Counted from the first letter of the stretch, positions 23,529 through 33,552 are shown. The stretch: 57,297 nt of DNA from Gemmatimonadota bacterium (GCA_007118565.1 SKRI01000176.1:1-57297), one strand, 5' to 3'. The notes: generated by a model from the sequence alone, not told the origin. Translations and numbers: made by a program.

Positions 23529-25217
23529 ATGAAATTCGTTACCGCTCAGCTGAGCTACTTCTTCAGGCTTCCAGAGGCCCAACGCAACCTCCGGACGCTG
23601 GCGAAGCTCATCGGCGTGCTCGTGGTCTTGACAGCCGTCTACACCGGCATCTTCCTCCTTCTCTCCGCCTGGGAGGGACAGGAGCACTCCATCGTCTCGG
23701 CTTTCTACTGGGTCGTCGTCACGATGACGACGCTGGGCTTCGGAGACATCACCCTCGAAAGCGATCCGGGGCGCCTGTTCTCGGTCTTGGTGATCACCTC
23801 AGGCGTCCTCTTCCTGCTGGTGATCCTTCCCTTCACCTTCATCCAGTTCTTCTACGCGCCCTGGCTGGAAGCCCAGCGTCATTCCCGTGCGCCCCGGCAG
23901 CTTTCCGAGAGCGCAAGGAATCACGTGATTCTCGCCTACTACGACCCGGTGGCCATCACCCTCATCGACCAGCTGAAATCGTACGGACGGGAGTACGTGG
24001 TCATCGAGCCGGAGCTGCAGCGGGCCGTCGAGTTCAACGACAACGGCATCCGCGCCATGGTGGGGGATCCCCAGGACCTGGATACCTTCCGGCGCGCCCG
24101 TGCCGATCAGGCTGCGCTCGTGGTGGCCAACGGGGACGATTATCAGAACACCAACATCGCCTTCTCGGTGCGGGAGCTTAGCGAATCGGTGAACATCGTC
24201 GCCAAGGTCCGCGACCCGGATTCGATCGATGTGCTCGAGCTGGCGGGCGCCACGCATCTCATCCAGCTCGCCGAGATGCTCGGCCGCTCCCTGGCGCGCC
24301 GGACGCTGGGCGGCGAGGTGCGCGCCAACGTGATCGGCCAGTTCGGGGATCTCCTGATCGCCGAGGCTCCGGCGGCCGGAACCCCGCTCCAGGGCAAGAC
24401 CCTGATCGAGATGCGGATCCGCGAGGTGACCGGCGTGAACGTCGTGGGTCTCTGGGAGCGAGGCCAGTTCCAGATCCCCGGACCGGAGACCGTGATCCAC
24501 CCGACCACCGTCCTCGTGCTCGCCGGCACGGCCGAGGAGTTCGACCGCTTCGACGAGCTCTTCTGCATCTACAACGTCTCGGATGCGCCGGTGCTCATCC
24601 TCGGCGGAGGCCGCGTGGGCCGCGCGGCTGCCAAAACTCTCGAGGAGCGCGAGATCGACTACCGGATCGTGGAGAAGAATCCGGATCGGGTACGGGATCC
24701 CGCCCGCTACATCATCGGGTCCGCCGCCGAGCTCGCCATCCTCGAGGAGGCGGGCATCCAGGAGGCGCCGAGCACCATCGTCACCACCAACGACGATGCC
24801 ACCAATACCTACCTGACCATCTACTGCCGGCGGCTCCGGCCGGACATGCAGATCATCGCGCGCACGACGCTGGAGCGGAACGTGAGCACCCTCCACCGCG
24901 CCGGGGCGGACTTCGTGATGTCGTACGCCTCCATGGGGGCCAACGCGGTCTTCAACGTCCTGGAGCGGGACGACGTGGTGATGCTGGCGGAGGGGCTCGA
25001 CGTCTTCCGCTATCCCGTTCCCCCCAAGCTCGCCGGGACGACCCTCGTCGAGAGCAACATTCGCGAGCGGACCGGGTGTAGCGTGGTGGCGGTGGAGAGC
25101 GACGGGATCATGCAACCGAGCCCGGATCCCGCGGCACCGCTCCCCGAGGAGGGCGTTCTAATCCTGATCGGGACGACCGAAGGGGAGCGGCAGTTCGTGA
25201 AGACCTTCACCTCCTGA
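23529..25217 (+). CDS. Two-TM potassium channel with tandem RCK (TrkA-N/TrkA-C) domains
   Basis: 562 residues. TM1 is near residues 24-46. The pore helix and filter TMTTLGFGDI follow (about 70-80), then TM2 (85-110). Two cytosolic TrkA_N Rossmann domains (about 132-250 and 345-470) each precede a TrkA_C domain (250-340 and 480-560). The second Rossmann repeat has a clean VLILGGGRVGRAAA nucleotide motif, whereas the first is degenerate (VILAYYDPVA). Tandem RCKs in one chain recall GsuK-type ligand-gated K+ channels. The filter GFGD replaces the commoner GYGD. The gene follows lepB by 51 nt, and its stop codon touches that of the convergent HD-GYP gene. Confidence 0.9.
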   Translation: MKFVTAQLSYFFRLPEAQRNLRTLAKLIGVLVVLTAVYTGIFLLLSAWEGQEHSIVSAFYWVVVTMTTLGFGDITLESDPGRLFSVLVITSGVLFLLVILPFTFIQFFYAPWLEAQRHSRAPRQLSESARNHVILAYYDPVAITLIDQLKSYGREYVVIEPELQRAVEFNDNGIRAMVGDPQDLDTFRRARADQAALVVANGDDYQNTNIAFSVRELSESVNIVAKVRDPDSIDVLELAGATHLIQLAEMLGRSLARRTLGGEVRANVIGQFGDLLIAEAPAAGTPLQGKTLIEMRIREVTGVNVVGLWERGQFQIPGPETVIHPTTVLVLAGTAEEFDRFDELFCIYNVSDAPVLILGGGRVGRAAAKTLEEREIDYRIVEKNPDRVRDPARYIIGSAAELAILEEAGIQEAPSTIVTTNDDATNTYLTIYCRRLRPDMQIIARTTLERNVSTLHRAGADFVMSYASMGANAVFNVLERDDVVMLAEGLDVFRYPVPPKLAGTTLVESNIRERTGCSVVAVESDGIMQPSPDPAAPLPEEGVLILIGTTEGERQFVKTFTS

Positions 25218-25955
25218 TCAGCCGGACTCGGCCGCCTGCGCCTCGGCCTCCATCTCCTCCACCCGCCCCTTACGCGCCACCGCGATCCACTTCCGGCGCA
25301 CACCCGGGGACCGGAGGAGATCGACGAGCGTGGGGTCGAACTGTTCGCCTGCGCCCGTACAGATCTCGCGGATGGCCTCCCCGACCGCCCCACCGTCCCG
25401 GTAGACCCGGCGCTGGGTCATGGCGTCGAAGGCATCGGCCAGCGCGATCATGCGCGCAGCTTCCGGGATCTCCTCGCCGTGCAGCCCCTGCGGGTATCCC
25501 CGGCCGTCCCAGCGTTCGTGGTGCGAGGCCACGATCCGTGTGAGCCCGGGATGCGCCCACTCCAGCGGGGCCAGGAGATGGGCGGTCCGGTATGGGTGAT
25601 GCTCGATCCGGGCGCGCTCCTCGCGGTCGAGTGCCGCGCGGCCGTGCACGATGTCATAGAATTCCTCATCCACCTTCCCCATGTCGTGGAGGAGGGAGGC
25701 GATACGGAGGGTCCGCCGCTTCTTCTGGCCGAGGCCCGCCTCCGCGGCCAGGACTCCGGTAAGCTCCGCCACTCGGCGGGAGTGTCTTTCCGTGGCGGCA
25801 TCGCCGGCGCTCAGGACGTGCAGGAGGACCTCGGTGAAGCTCCGGTGCAGGCGCGCGTCCCGCCGCCTTCGGCGGCGGGAGGAGCGAAGCCAGAGGATGC
25901 CGCCGATGGTGGTGGCAGCGGAGACGAGCTTCCTGCGCAGTGTTTCGGTCTTCAT
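25218..25955 (-). CDS. HD-GYP domain phosphodiesterase-like protein
   Basis: 245 residues. An N-terminal hydrophobic segment (KLVSAATTIGGILWLRSS) next to a poly-Arg run suggests membrane association. The HD-GYP core follows: HSRRVAELTG, HDMGKVDEEF (HD), HHPYRTAHLL, HHERWDGRGYPQGLHG (GYP) and ADAFDAMTQRRVYR. Intact HD and GYP motifs fit a cyclic-di-GMP phosphodiesterase, though many family members act on other substrates. The ATG at 25955 is chosen because the conserved segment begins near it; the open frame upstream is low-complexity. No ribosome site is obvious. The gene is monocistronic and convergent with the K+ channel gene. Confidence 0.88.
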   Translation of the reverse strand: MKTETLRRKLVSAATTIGGILWLRSSRRRRRRDARLHRSFTEVLLHVLSAGDAATERHSRRVAELTGVLAAEAGLGQKKRRTLRIASLLHDMGKVDEEFYDIVHGRAALDREERARIEHHPYRTAHLLAPLEWAHPGLTRIVASHHERWDGRGYPQGLHGEEIPEAARMIALADAFDAMTQRRVYRDGGAVGEAIREICTGAGEQFDPTLVDLLRSPGVRRKWIAVARKGRVEEMEAEAQAAESG

Positions 25956-26152
25956 GTCTTCGAGCGCGTCTGGTGCGCAGTCTGCTTCCGGGAGCGCCTC
26001 CGAGGCGCGGACTCGTCCTCCGCTCTGCACGTTTCCCGCCTCGCATCGCGGCGCCGCACGAAGGAGAGCGCGCTTCCGGGCCTGTCCCTTGCACCTCGTG
26101 GCGCACGGCATTTCCCTCACGTTCCCAACGGACCGATCCGCCGACGAGCTCC

Positions 26153-27274
26153 GTGGTACGCATACTCCACATCGCCGACGTCCACCTCAATGCCTCGTTC
26201 TCGAGCTTCGGGGCCTTGGCCGAAGCCCGCCGGGACGAGCAGCTGGCACGGTTCCAGGATCTTCCCCGCGCGGCGCGGCAGGAGAAGATCGATGCCGTCG
26301 TGGTGGCCGGGGATCTCTTCGACGGCCCCGGCACCCCCGCTCATATCGGAGCAGCCGTCCGGGAGGTGTTCCGGAGGATCGACGAGGCGGGTATCCCCGT
26401 CTTCGTGGTGCCGGGCAACCACGACGCCCTCTTCATCCCCGGGAGCCCCTACCGTGACGGCATGGGCGCGGCCCATCTCTTCCGGGACCCCGCCTTCGGC
26501 ACACCGGTTCGGGTGGAGGGAGATGGGGCTCCGCTCTTCGTCTACGGGCTCGCGCACGACCCGGCGCGGGTGCCGGATCCGCTCGGCACCTTCAGACGCG
26601 CGGAGGCCGAAGGCGTGCACCTCGTCCTCCTGCACGGCTCGGTGCCGGACGCGCCGCACTGGAAGGGCTCTCCCAATGCGCTCTCGCTTCCGCAGGAGGC
26701 GCTGGCGGCCATCGATGCCGACTACCTCGCCCTCGGTGATTACCACCGGTTTCGCGGGCCCGATGCCTTCGACGGAGCTCCCGCCTGCTATGCAGGGTCG
26801 TTCGCGGCGCTCGATCTGACCGAGACGGGGGCGCGCGGATACCTGATGGTCGATCTCGCGCCGGGTGAGCCGCCCGCGATCCGCCATCTGGACGCCGGCG
26901 TCACGCCGGTTTTCGACGTGGGAACGGTGGATGTGAGCGGGTGCGCCGACGACCTCGCCGTGGCGGCGCGGGTCGCGGACTCCACCCCCGACGGTGCCAT
27001 TCCGGTGGTGAGGCTGGTGGGGGAGCCGGCCTTCCCGCTCGACATCGGCCTGGTAGAGACCGAGCTGTGCGCCCGCTTCGGGCATGCCGGAGTCCGCGAT
27101 GAGAGCCGTTACTTCTCCTCTGCGCGCATCGAGGAGCTCGCCGAAGGGGATACCGTGGTGGGGCACACCGTTCGCCTCGGGCGGGCGCGGATCGCCGAAA
27201 CCGCCGGGGAGGTGGAGAGACGTGCGGCAGAGCAGGCGCTCCGCATTGCGGTGCGGGCGCTCCAGGTCCGGTGA
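26153..27274 (+). CDS. Metallophosphoesterase of the Mre11/SbcD-YhaO type
   Basis: 373 residues. All metallophosphoesterase motifs are present: ILHIADVHLNA, VVVAGDLFDG, VVPGNHD, LLHGSVPD and LGDYHRF. Known relatives are DNA exo/endonucleases that act with a Rad50/SbcC ATPase on DNA ends. The start GTG at 26153 places the first motif at residue 4, which is normal. The stop overlaps the start of the SbcC-like gene (GTGA), so the two subunits are translationally coupled. The C-terminal capping domain is divergent. Best called a YhaO-like nuclease; nuclease activity is inferred from motifs. Confidence 0.88.
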   Translation: MVRILHIADVHLNASFSSFGALAEARRDEQLARFQDLPRAARQEKIDAVVVAGDLFDGPGTPAHIGAAVREVFRRIDEAGIPVFVVPGNHDALFIPGSPYRDGMGAAHLFRDPAFGTPVRVEGDGAPLFVYGLAHDPARVPDPLGTFRRAEAEGVHLVLLHGSVPDAPHWKGSPNALSLPQEALAAIDADYLALGDYHRFRGPDAFDGAPACYAGSFAALDLTETGARGYLMVDLAPGEPPAIRHLDAGVTPVFDVGTVDVSGCADDLAVAARVADSTPDGAIPVVRLVGEPAFPLDIGLVETELCARFGHAGVRDESRYFSSARIEELAEGDTVVGHTVRLGRARIAETAGEVERRAAEQALRIAVRALQVR

Positions 27275-29541
27275 AGACCGAAATCGCTCCGACTGCCGAG
27301 ATGGCCGGCCCGGTGCACGCCGCGCGCTTCCTGGCGCTCGACCTCTCCTACGGGTGTCACCGTGGTCGGTTCGAGTTTCATGGCGAGCCTCGGCCGATCC
27401 TCGTCTACGGGCCGAACGGGGCGGGGAAGTCGACCCTCCTCGAGGCGCTGGTGCGCGGGCTCTATGGTTTCAACCGGCAGGTCCGGGACGAGCGTGCGCA
27501 CCTCGAGGACCGCACCCCCTGGAACGCCGCGGCGTACCGGGTCGCCGTCACCCTGGGTTGCGACGGCCGGATCTGGACCGTCGAGCGCGATCTGGTGAGC
27601 ATGGAGGTGGTCATCCGGGACGAGGGTGCGGGCGAGCCTCTCTGGTCGGGAGATGGAAACCCGGGAGCGAGCAATGCCGAGGCGCGCGAGTTCCGTGACC
27701 GGATCGGGCGGATCTTCGGGCTGCGCGAGCGGGAGGCGTATGCGGCGACCGCATGCATCCACCAGGGGGAGCTGGTGAGCACCGAGCTCGGGGAGCACCT
27801 CCTGCGAATCGCATCGGGCGGGCACGCCAACGTTGAGATCGCGCGGCAGACCATCCAGCGCGCCCACCGGGAAATCACGACCGGTCCCATTCACCCTGGA
27901 GCCACTGCGGCAAAGAAGGCACGGCGGCTCCAGGAAGCTGAGGCCGGCCTCCTCGAGCTACACGCTCGACTGAGGCGCTCGGCCCTCGCGGAGAAGCGCC
28001 GCTCCCCCCTCGTTCGGGAAGGCGATATGGTGGAGCGCCGGCTCACAGCGCTGAACGCCGAGGTGGAGGCGCTGGAGGAGGCGAGGTCACGTCTGGTGGA
28101 TCGCCGCGCGCACCGATCCGACCGGGAGCGGCTCGAGGATCGCGTCCGCACCACGGAGCGCCTGCTACGGGAGCTCACGGAGTCCCGCGCCGCCCTGCGC
28201 GAAGCCGAGGCGAGGGTGGAGGAAGCCGGCGAGGAAGGCCGCTACCCTGCGGACTTTCCGGAGCGTGTGGTCCGGATGGAGGGCCTCTGGGAGGAACGGG
28301 AGCGTTTGCACCGGGCGCGGGAGGATCGCGAGGATGCCTTGGAGGAGAGCGGCTCCAGCCCGCTCCTGGTCGTGATCGCCGCGGTCCTAGTGGTGGCGGG
28401 GGTCGGGCTGCTCCTGGCGGGGAACCTCGGGCCGGGCGTGGTGCTCACCGCCCTGGGTCTGGCGGGAATGGTCGCGCTGGGCATTTCGCATTGGCGCCGT
28501 CGGGCGCGCGCGGCTGGGCTCAGAACATTTCTCACCTCCCTCCAGACGCAGGTCGTGGAGGTCGAATCCCGGCTCGACGACGTGCTCTCCGGCATCCCGA
28601 ACCGTGACACCCTGACGACCGCCACGCTCGCGGATCGACGCGCCGCATTCGATCGGCAGTGCCGGGCCGACGTTTCGCGCGCACGCGCACGCGATGCCCA
28701 CGCGTCGGTCGTCCACCGGATCGGAGAGGCTCTCGAAGATCGGGGAGAGGGGGTGGAGACCGATGCGGATGACCTCGAACGCGCCCTCCGCCGCTCCCTC
28801 ACCGAGCTCCACGGGAGCCTGGCCCGGCGCCGGGTGGAGTTGGAGGAGGTGGAACGGGAGGCGATTCCCCTCCCCGAGGGGGTAAAGGAAGACGAGGAAG
28901 GGCTCCGCAGCGCCCTGGAGGCGCGACGCAGCGAGAGCCGCGAGCTCGCCGAAAGGAGTAGAGAAGTCCTCGGCCGGCTCGTGGAGGAGGGAAGCCCGCC
29001 CGAGTCGTCCCTGGCCCTTCGCGACCAGATCGAACGGGTCGAGGCCGAGATGGAGGAGCTGAGGACGCGCGCCCTGGCCCACGAGCGGGCCCACGCGCTC
29101 GTCTCCGATGCGTACGAAGCGTTCCGGGACCGGGACCAGGAACGGCTCGTCTCGAGTGTCTCTCGGCGACTGGAGAAGCTCAGCGCGGGGAAGCTCGGTC
29201 CAGTCGAGGCGGATGGGCCGCTGCGCGAGGCTACGGTGCGGATCGGTGAGCGTTCCGTCCTCTTGGACTCACCACCGCTCAGCTACGGCGAATATCACGC
29301 AGCTCTGCTCGCCGTCCGCCTCGGCGCGGTCGATTTCCTGGCCAGCGCCGGGGTCTCACCCCCACTCCTGGTCGACGAGCCCTTCGCCTACCTTGACGAG
29401 AGGCACTGTGCCGAGGTGTGGAATCTCCTCTCCCGCATTGCGCACGATCGCCAGGTCATCGTCACCACGCAGGACCGGCTCGTCCTCGACCATCTGGCCG
29501 TCGAGCCGGATATCGTGCTTCCCGCCTCCGCCGGACCATAG
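27271..29541 (+). CDS. Rad50/SbcC-like ATPase with a central transmembrane hairpin (YhaN-like)
   Basis: 756 residues. The Walker A is GPNGAGKST (about 47-55), the signature is LSYGEYHA (about 669) and the Walker B is LLVDEPFAYLD (about 700-710), as in SMC/Rad50 ATPases. Long charged helical arms (about 200-350 and 420-620) should form a coiled coil. At the tip, where Rad50 has its CxxC zinc hook, there is instead a pair of membrane helices (about 365-408, LLVVIAAVLVVAGVGLLLAG then VVLTALGLAGMVALGIS). No CxxC hook is seen. This recalls YhaN of Firmicutes, the partner of YhaO. A membrane-tethered DNA-end processing complex is inferred. Confidence 0.87.
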   Translation: MKTEIAPTAEMAGPVHAARFLALDLSYGCHRGRFEFHGEPRPILVYGPNGAGKSTLLEALVRGLYGFNRQVRDERAHLEDRTPWNAAAYRVAVTLGCDGRIWTVERDLVSMEVVIRDEGAGEPLWSGDGNPGASNAEAREFRDRIGRIFGLREREAYAATACIHQGELVSTELGEHLLRIASGGHANVEIARQTIQRAHREITTGPIHPGATAAKKARRLQEAEAGLLELHARLRRSALAEKRRSPLVREGDMVERRLTALNAEVEALEEARSRLVDRRAHRSDRERLEDRVRTTERLLRELTESRAALREAEARVEEAGEEGRYPADFPERVVRMEGLWEERERLHRAREDREDALEESGSSPLLVVIAAVLVVAGVGLLLAGNLGPGVVLTALGLAGMVALGISHWRRRARAAGLRTFLTSLQTQVVEVESRLDDVLSGIPNRDTLTTATLADRRAAFDRQCRADVSRARARDAHASVVHRIGEALEDRGEGVETDADDLERALRRSLTELHGSLARRRVELEEVEREAIPLPEGVKEDEEGLRSALEARRSESRELAERSREVLGRLVEEGSPPESSLALRDQIERVEAEMEELRTRALAHERAHALVSDAYEAFRDRDQERLVSSVSRRLEKLSAGKLGPVEADGPLREATVRIGERSVLLDSPPLSYGEYHAALLAVRLGAVDFLASAGVSPPLLVDEPFAYLDERHCAEVWNLLSRIAHDRQVIVTTQDRLVLDHLAVEPDIVLPASAGP

Positions 29542-29619
29542 GGTCTTCTGCCGCGGTCAGAAAAGGGCGGCTCCGCTCGTTTACGCGGTGCGACCAGACT
29601 GCCCGATCGCCCCTCCCCG

Positions 29620-30231
29620 ATGAGATCGCTACAACTCCTCGTACTGATGATCGCCCTCGCGGCGGGGGCGGGAGCGTGCCTCGACGGGTCGCTCACCGCG
29701 CCCTACGGGGATCGCGAAGGGCTTGTCCGCTTCGACTACCACGGGGACTTTGGTGACCGCCGCTTCCAGGCCCGGGGTGAGGCCAAGTTCACACTCCCGG
29801 CAGGATCTCCCCAGCACGGTACCTGGGCAGCCGCCCTCTACTATCCCCAAGACACTACGGTGAGCGTTCTCGGGTTCCGGGGCGGGGACGATCCGGAGGG
29901 CGCGGCCGTCCTCCTCCACCTCGGGATCGCGGAGAGCCTCGGGCCGCTGGAGCTCGGACCGGCCGGATGCACCCCGGGAGGGGCGGAAGGAGATTGCAGG
30001 GTCCTGCTCTTCTCCCCTCATCTGAATATCGACGCGCTCGCGGATTTTCGCATGGATGGAACGAGCGAGGTCGAGGTCTACGAGATCCGGGAGGGGACGG
30101 TGGAGATCACGGCCATCGACAGCGGACGGATCCGGGGAACCTTCTCCGGCACGGGATCGGCAGCCGGCTCCCCCGAGCGCACCTTCCACATCTCCGAAGG
30201 GCTCTTCAACGTGCCGATCTTCCGGTACTGA
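29620..30231 (+). CDS. Predicted lipoprotein of unknown function
   Basis: 203 residues with a lipoprotein signal (LLVLMIALAAGAGAC, Cys at residue 20). The mature part looks all-beta, with an internal Cys pair (GPAGCTPGG and GDCRVLL) that may form a disulfide. I do not recognise the family. The ATG at 29620 directly precedes the signal sequence. It follows the SbcC-like gene by 78 nt and converges with a small secreted-protein gene. Confidence 0.68.
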   Translation: MRSLQLLVLMIALAAGAGACLDGSLTAPYGDREGLVRFDYHGDFGDRRFQARGEAKFTLPAGSPQHGTWAAALYYPQDTTVSVLGFRGGDDPEGAAVLLHLGIAESLGPLELGPAGCTPGGAEGDCRVLLFSPHLNIDALADFRMDGTSEVEVYEIREGTVEITAIDSGRIRGTFSGTGSAAGSPERTFHISEGLFNVPIFRY

Positions 30232-30296
30232 GCCGCTCCTGCTCCCCGGGGCAGCGCCAAACCCCGGAGCCTCCGCCCTCGCAACCCAGACCTTCC

Positions 30297-30653
30297 TCAG
30301 CGGCGCCGATGCAGATCGGCCGGGACCGTCACCACAACAGTGTCGCCGGGAGCGACGGAGACGGTGTGCGAAAGGAAGGCGCCCACCGCGAGCAGCCGGA
30401 TCTCGAAGCGGAGCTGGCCCGCGATCGGCGCCGGCGCGTGTAGCATCCGGGTGTCGAGCCCACCCACCGTGCCGATCCGGACCCGCTGCGCGTTCGGATA
30501 GGCGTAGATGGTTGCGTCGTGCGTGTTTCGATTCTCCACCTGCACTGGGACCCGATCGTCCGGCCGGTCCGTCCCGGGCGCCGCGCCGAGGGCGCAGGCG
30601 GGGAGCCCCAGAATCAGCAGGAGCGGGACAGCGCGCAGCGTAAAGCGTCCCAT
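30297..30653 (-). CDS. Small exported protein of unknown function
   Basis: 118 residues with an N-terminal hydrophobic signal (AVPLLLILGLPACALG; the LPAC could be a lipobox). The mature part predicts a small beta-sandwich: VPVQVENRNTHDATIYAY resembles the start of Ig-like or late-embryogenesis-type domains, and VSVAPGDTVVVTV the end. The ATG at 30653 shares its A with the dnaN stop (TGATG), so translation may be coupled to dnaN, an unusual partner. Function unknown. Confidence 0.65.
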   Translation of the reverse strand: MGRFTLRAVPLLLILGLPACALGAAPGTDRPDDRVPVQVENRNTHDATIYAYPNAQRVRIGTVGGLDTRMLHAPAPIAGQLRFEIRLLAVGAFLSHTVSVAPGDTVVVTVPADLHRRR

Positions 30654-31792
30654 CAATCCATCAGCCGCAGCGGCATCACCAGGCAGAGGAAATCCGGAGC
30701 CCCCGCGGTCGTGGCTCCACCTTCGCCGGCTGCGGATCCGACCGGCTCCAGGATGGCGGCCCGCTCCGGCGCCTTGAAGGAGAGCCGGACCTCGTCCGCC
30801 GGGATGTACCGCAGCACCTCGAGCAGGTAGTTCGCATTGAAGCCGATCTCGAGAGCGTCACCGTCGTAGTCGACCGACATCTCCTCGGAGGCCTCACCCA
30901 GATCCGGGGTCTGCACCGAGAACTTGAGGGTGGAGCCGGACATGGCGAGCCGGACCCGGTGCGTCTGGTCAGAGGCGACGATCGCCATCCTCCGCACCGC
31001 GGCGTTCAGCGCCTCCCGGTCGGCCACCAGGATCTTGTCGTTGTCCCGCGGAATGACCTGCTCGTAGTTCGGATAGGGACCTTCGATCAGGCGGGTGAAG
31101 ATGTTCACGTCCTCCCCGCGGAAGACTAGGTGGTTCTCCGAGCGAGCCACCTCGATTCGATCGCCCTCGTCGAAGAGCTTGGTCACCTGGTTCAGCGCGC
31201 GTGGATGCACGATCAGCTCGGCCTCACCCGCGCCGTTCGCGCTCTCCAGCGGCTGCGACATTTTGGCCAGGCGATGCCCGTTCGTGGCCACCATGCGCAT
31301 TTCCCCGTCGCCAATCTGCCAGAGAACGCCGTTGAGGATCGGTCGCGTCTCCTCGGTGGAGACGGCGAAGGAGACGCGGGAGATGAGGGTGCGCAGCTGT
31401 CCCCCATCGAGGGACCAACGCTGGGAGAAGTCCACCGTGGGGAAGTCGGGGAACTCGTCGCGTGGCAGACCATTTAGCCGGAAACGCGACTTTCCGCAGT
31501 GGAGCGAGACGATCTCCCCTCGGGTCGAGACCTCTACCGGATGAGAAGGAAGCTCCCGGGCGATCTCCTGGAGCTTCTTCGCGGGCGCGGTGATTGCTCC
31601 CTCCTCCTCGACCTCGCCGGGAACCCGCACCGAAACGCCGGTATCGAGATCGGTCCCGCTGATCCGCACCCCGTCCCCGTCCGCTTCCAGAAGAAGGTTC
31701 GACAGCACCGGGAGGGTGGTCCGCGTCGGGACGCTTCCGGCCACGGCGGCGAGTCCCTTGCGGAGGTTGTCGCGGGTGATGGTGAATTTCAT
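30653..31792 (-). CDS. dnaN: DNA polymerase III beta subunit (sliding clamp)
   Basis: 379 residues with the three beta-clamp domains. Typical blocks are PTRTTLPVLSNLLLEADG, VSFAVSTEETRPILNGVLW, MVATNGHRLAKM and FNANYLLEVL, with the C-terminal MPLRLMD (MPMR-type hydrophobic pocket strand). It forms the ring that tethers polymerase III to DNA. The ATG at 31792 is chosen because MKFTITRDNL is the normal N-terminus. It is transcribed in the same direction as dnaA; the candidate oriC lies in the gap between the two. Confidence 0.97.
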   Translation of the reverse strand: MKFTITRDNLRKGLAAVAGSVPTRTTLPVLSNLLLEADGDGVRISGTDLDTGVSVRVPGEVEEEGAITAPAKKLQEIARELPSHPVEVSTRGEIVSLHCGKSRFRLNGLPRDEFPDFPTVDFSQRWSLDGGQLRTLISRVSFAVSTEETRPILNGVLWQIGDGEMRMVATNGHRLAKMSQPLESANGAGEAELIVHPRALNQVTKLFDEGDRIEVARSENHLVFRGEDVNIFTRLIEGPYPNYEQVIPRDNDKILVADREALNAAVRRMAIVASDQTHRVRLAMSGSTLKFSVQTPDLGEASEEMSVDYDGDALEIGFNANYLLEVLRYIPADEVRLSFKAPERAAILEPVGSAAGEGGATTAGAPDFLCLVMPLRLMD

Positions 31793-32083
31793 CGGCAGTC
31801 TCGGGCCTCGGTTGGGACCGCTTTCCACGAAGAAAGGGTCTTTTGTGAGAGTAGATAATTCAATTCGTAGTACTAATAGAGGGTGTGGATCCGTGGAAAA
31901 GCCTGCTCACCGGTCGCGAAGTTCGTTGTCAGGCCTAGGTCGAAGCCCCTTCGGGACCACCGTGGAGAGGACGTGGAGAACGGCCGTCTTTTCCACGCAA
32001 TCCACCTTCGAGCTCCTCCTTCCCCTTTTCCACATCTTTCCCCCGGAACATTCCACACGTCTTTTCCACACCCTTCGTCCGCC
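31793..32083. other. Candidate chromosomal origin (oriC) in the dnaN-dnaA gap
   Basis: A 291-nt non-coding gap between dnaA and dnaN. It holds TTTTCCACA-type DnaA boxes at 32026-32034 and 32062-32070 (exact), 31989-31997 (TTTTCCACG), 32049-32057 (CATTCCACA), and in reverse 31892-31900 and 31884-31892, plus CTTTCCACG at 31821-31829. A low-GC block lies at 31841-31880. Location between dnaA and dnaN is a common oriC site in bacteria. Function is inferred. Confidence 0.78.
31841..31880. other. AT-rich block with DnaA-trio-like run (candidate DNA unwinding element)
   Basis: Only 11 of 40 bases are G or C, in a region that is otherwise well over 60 percent GC. Reading on the minus strand away from the box at 31884-31892, a 4-nt spacer CCCT is followed by CTA-TTA-GTA-CTA (31879-31868), as in the DnaA-trio element of the basal unwinding system. 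Confidence 0.65.
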
Positions 32084-33490
<1,407 letters not shown>

Positions 33491-33523
33491 GGGCAGGACC
33501 GGAGGAGTAGGTCGGACCCTCCG

Positions 33524-33552
33524 ATTGTAGATGTCCGTTGTGGAAAAGTCAA
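33524..33552 (-). promoter_or_regulatory. dnaA promoter with an embedded DnaA box
   Basis: Minus strand: -35 TTGACT (33552-33547), 17-nt spacer, -10 TACAAT (33529-33524). The spacer carries TTTTCCACA (33547-33539, the first base shared with the -35), an exact copy of the box type in the oriC gap. Confidence 0.78.

Noticed and set aside
23925-23945. CACGTG-containing palindrome in the K+ channel gene as a third parS
   Set aside because: The flanks do not match TGTTNCACGTGAAACA beyond the central hexamer.
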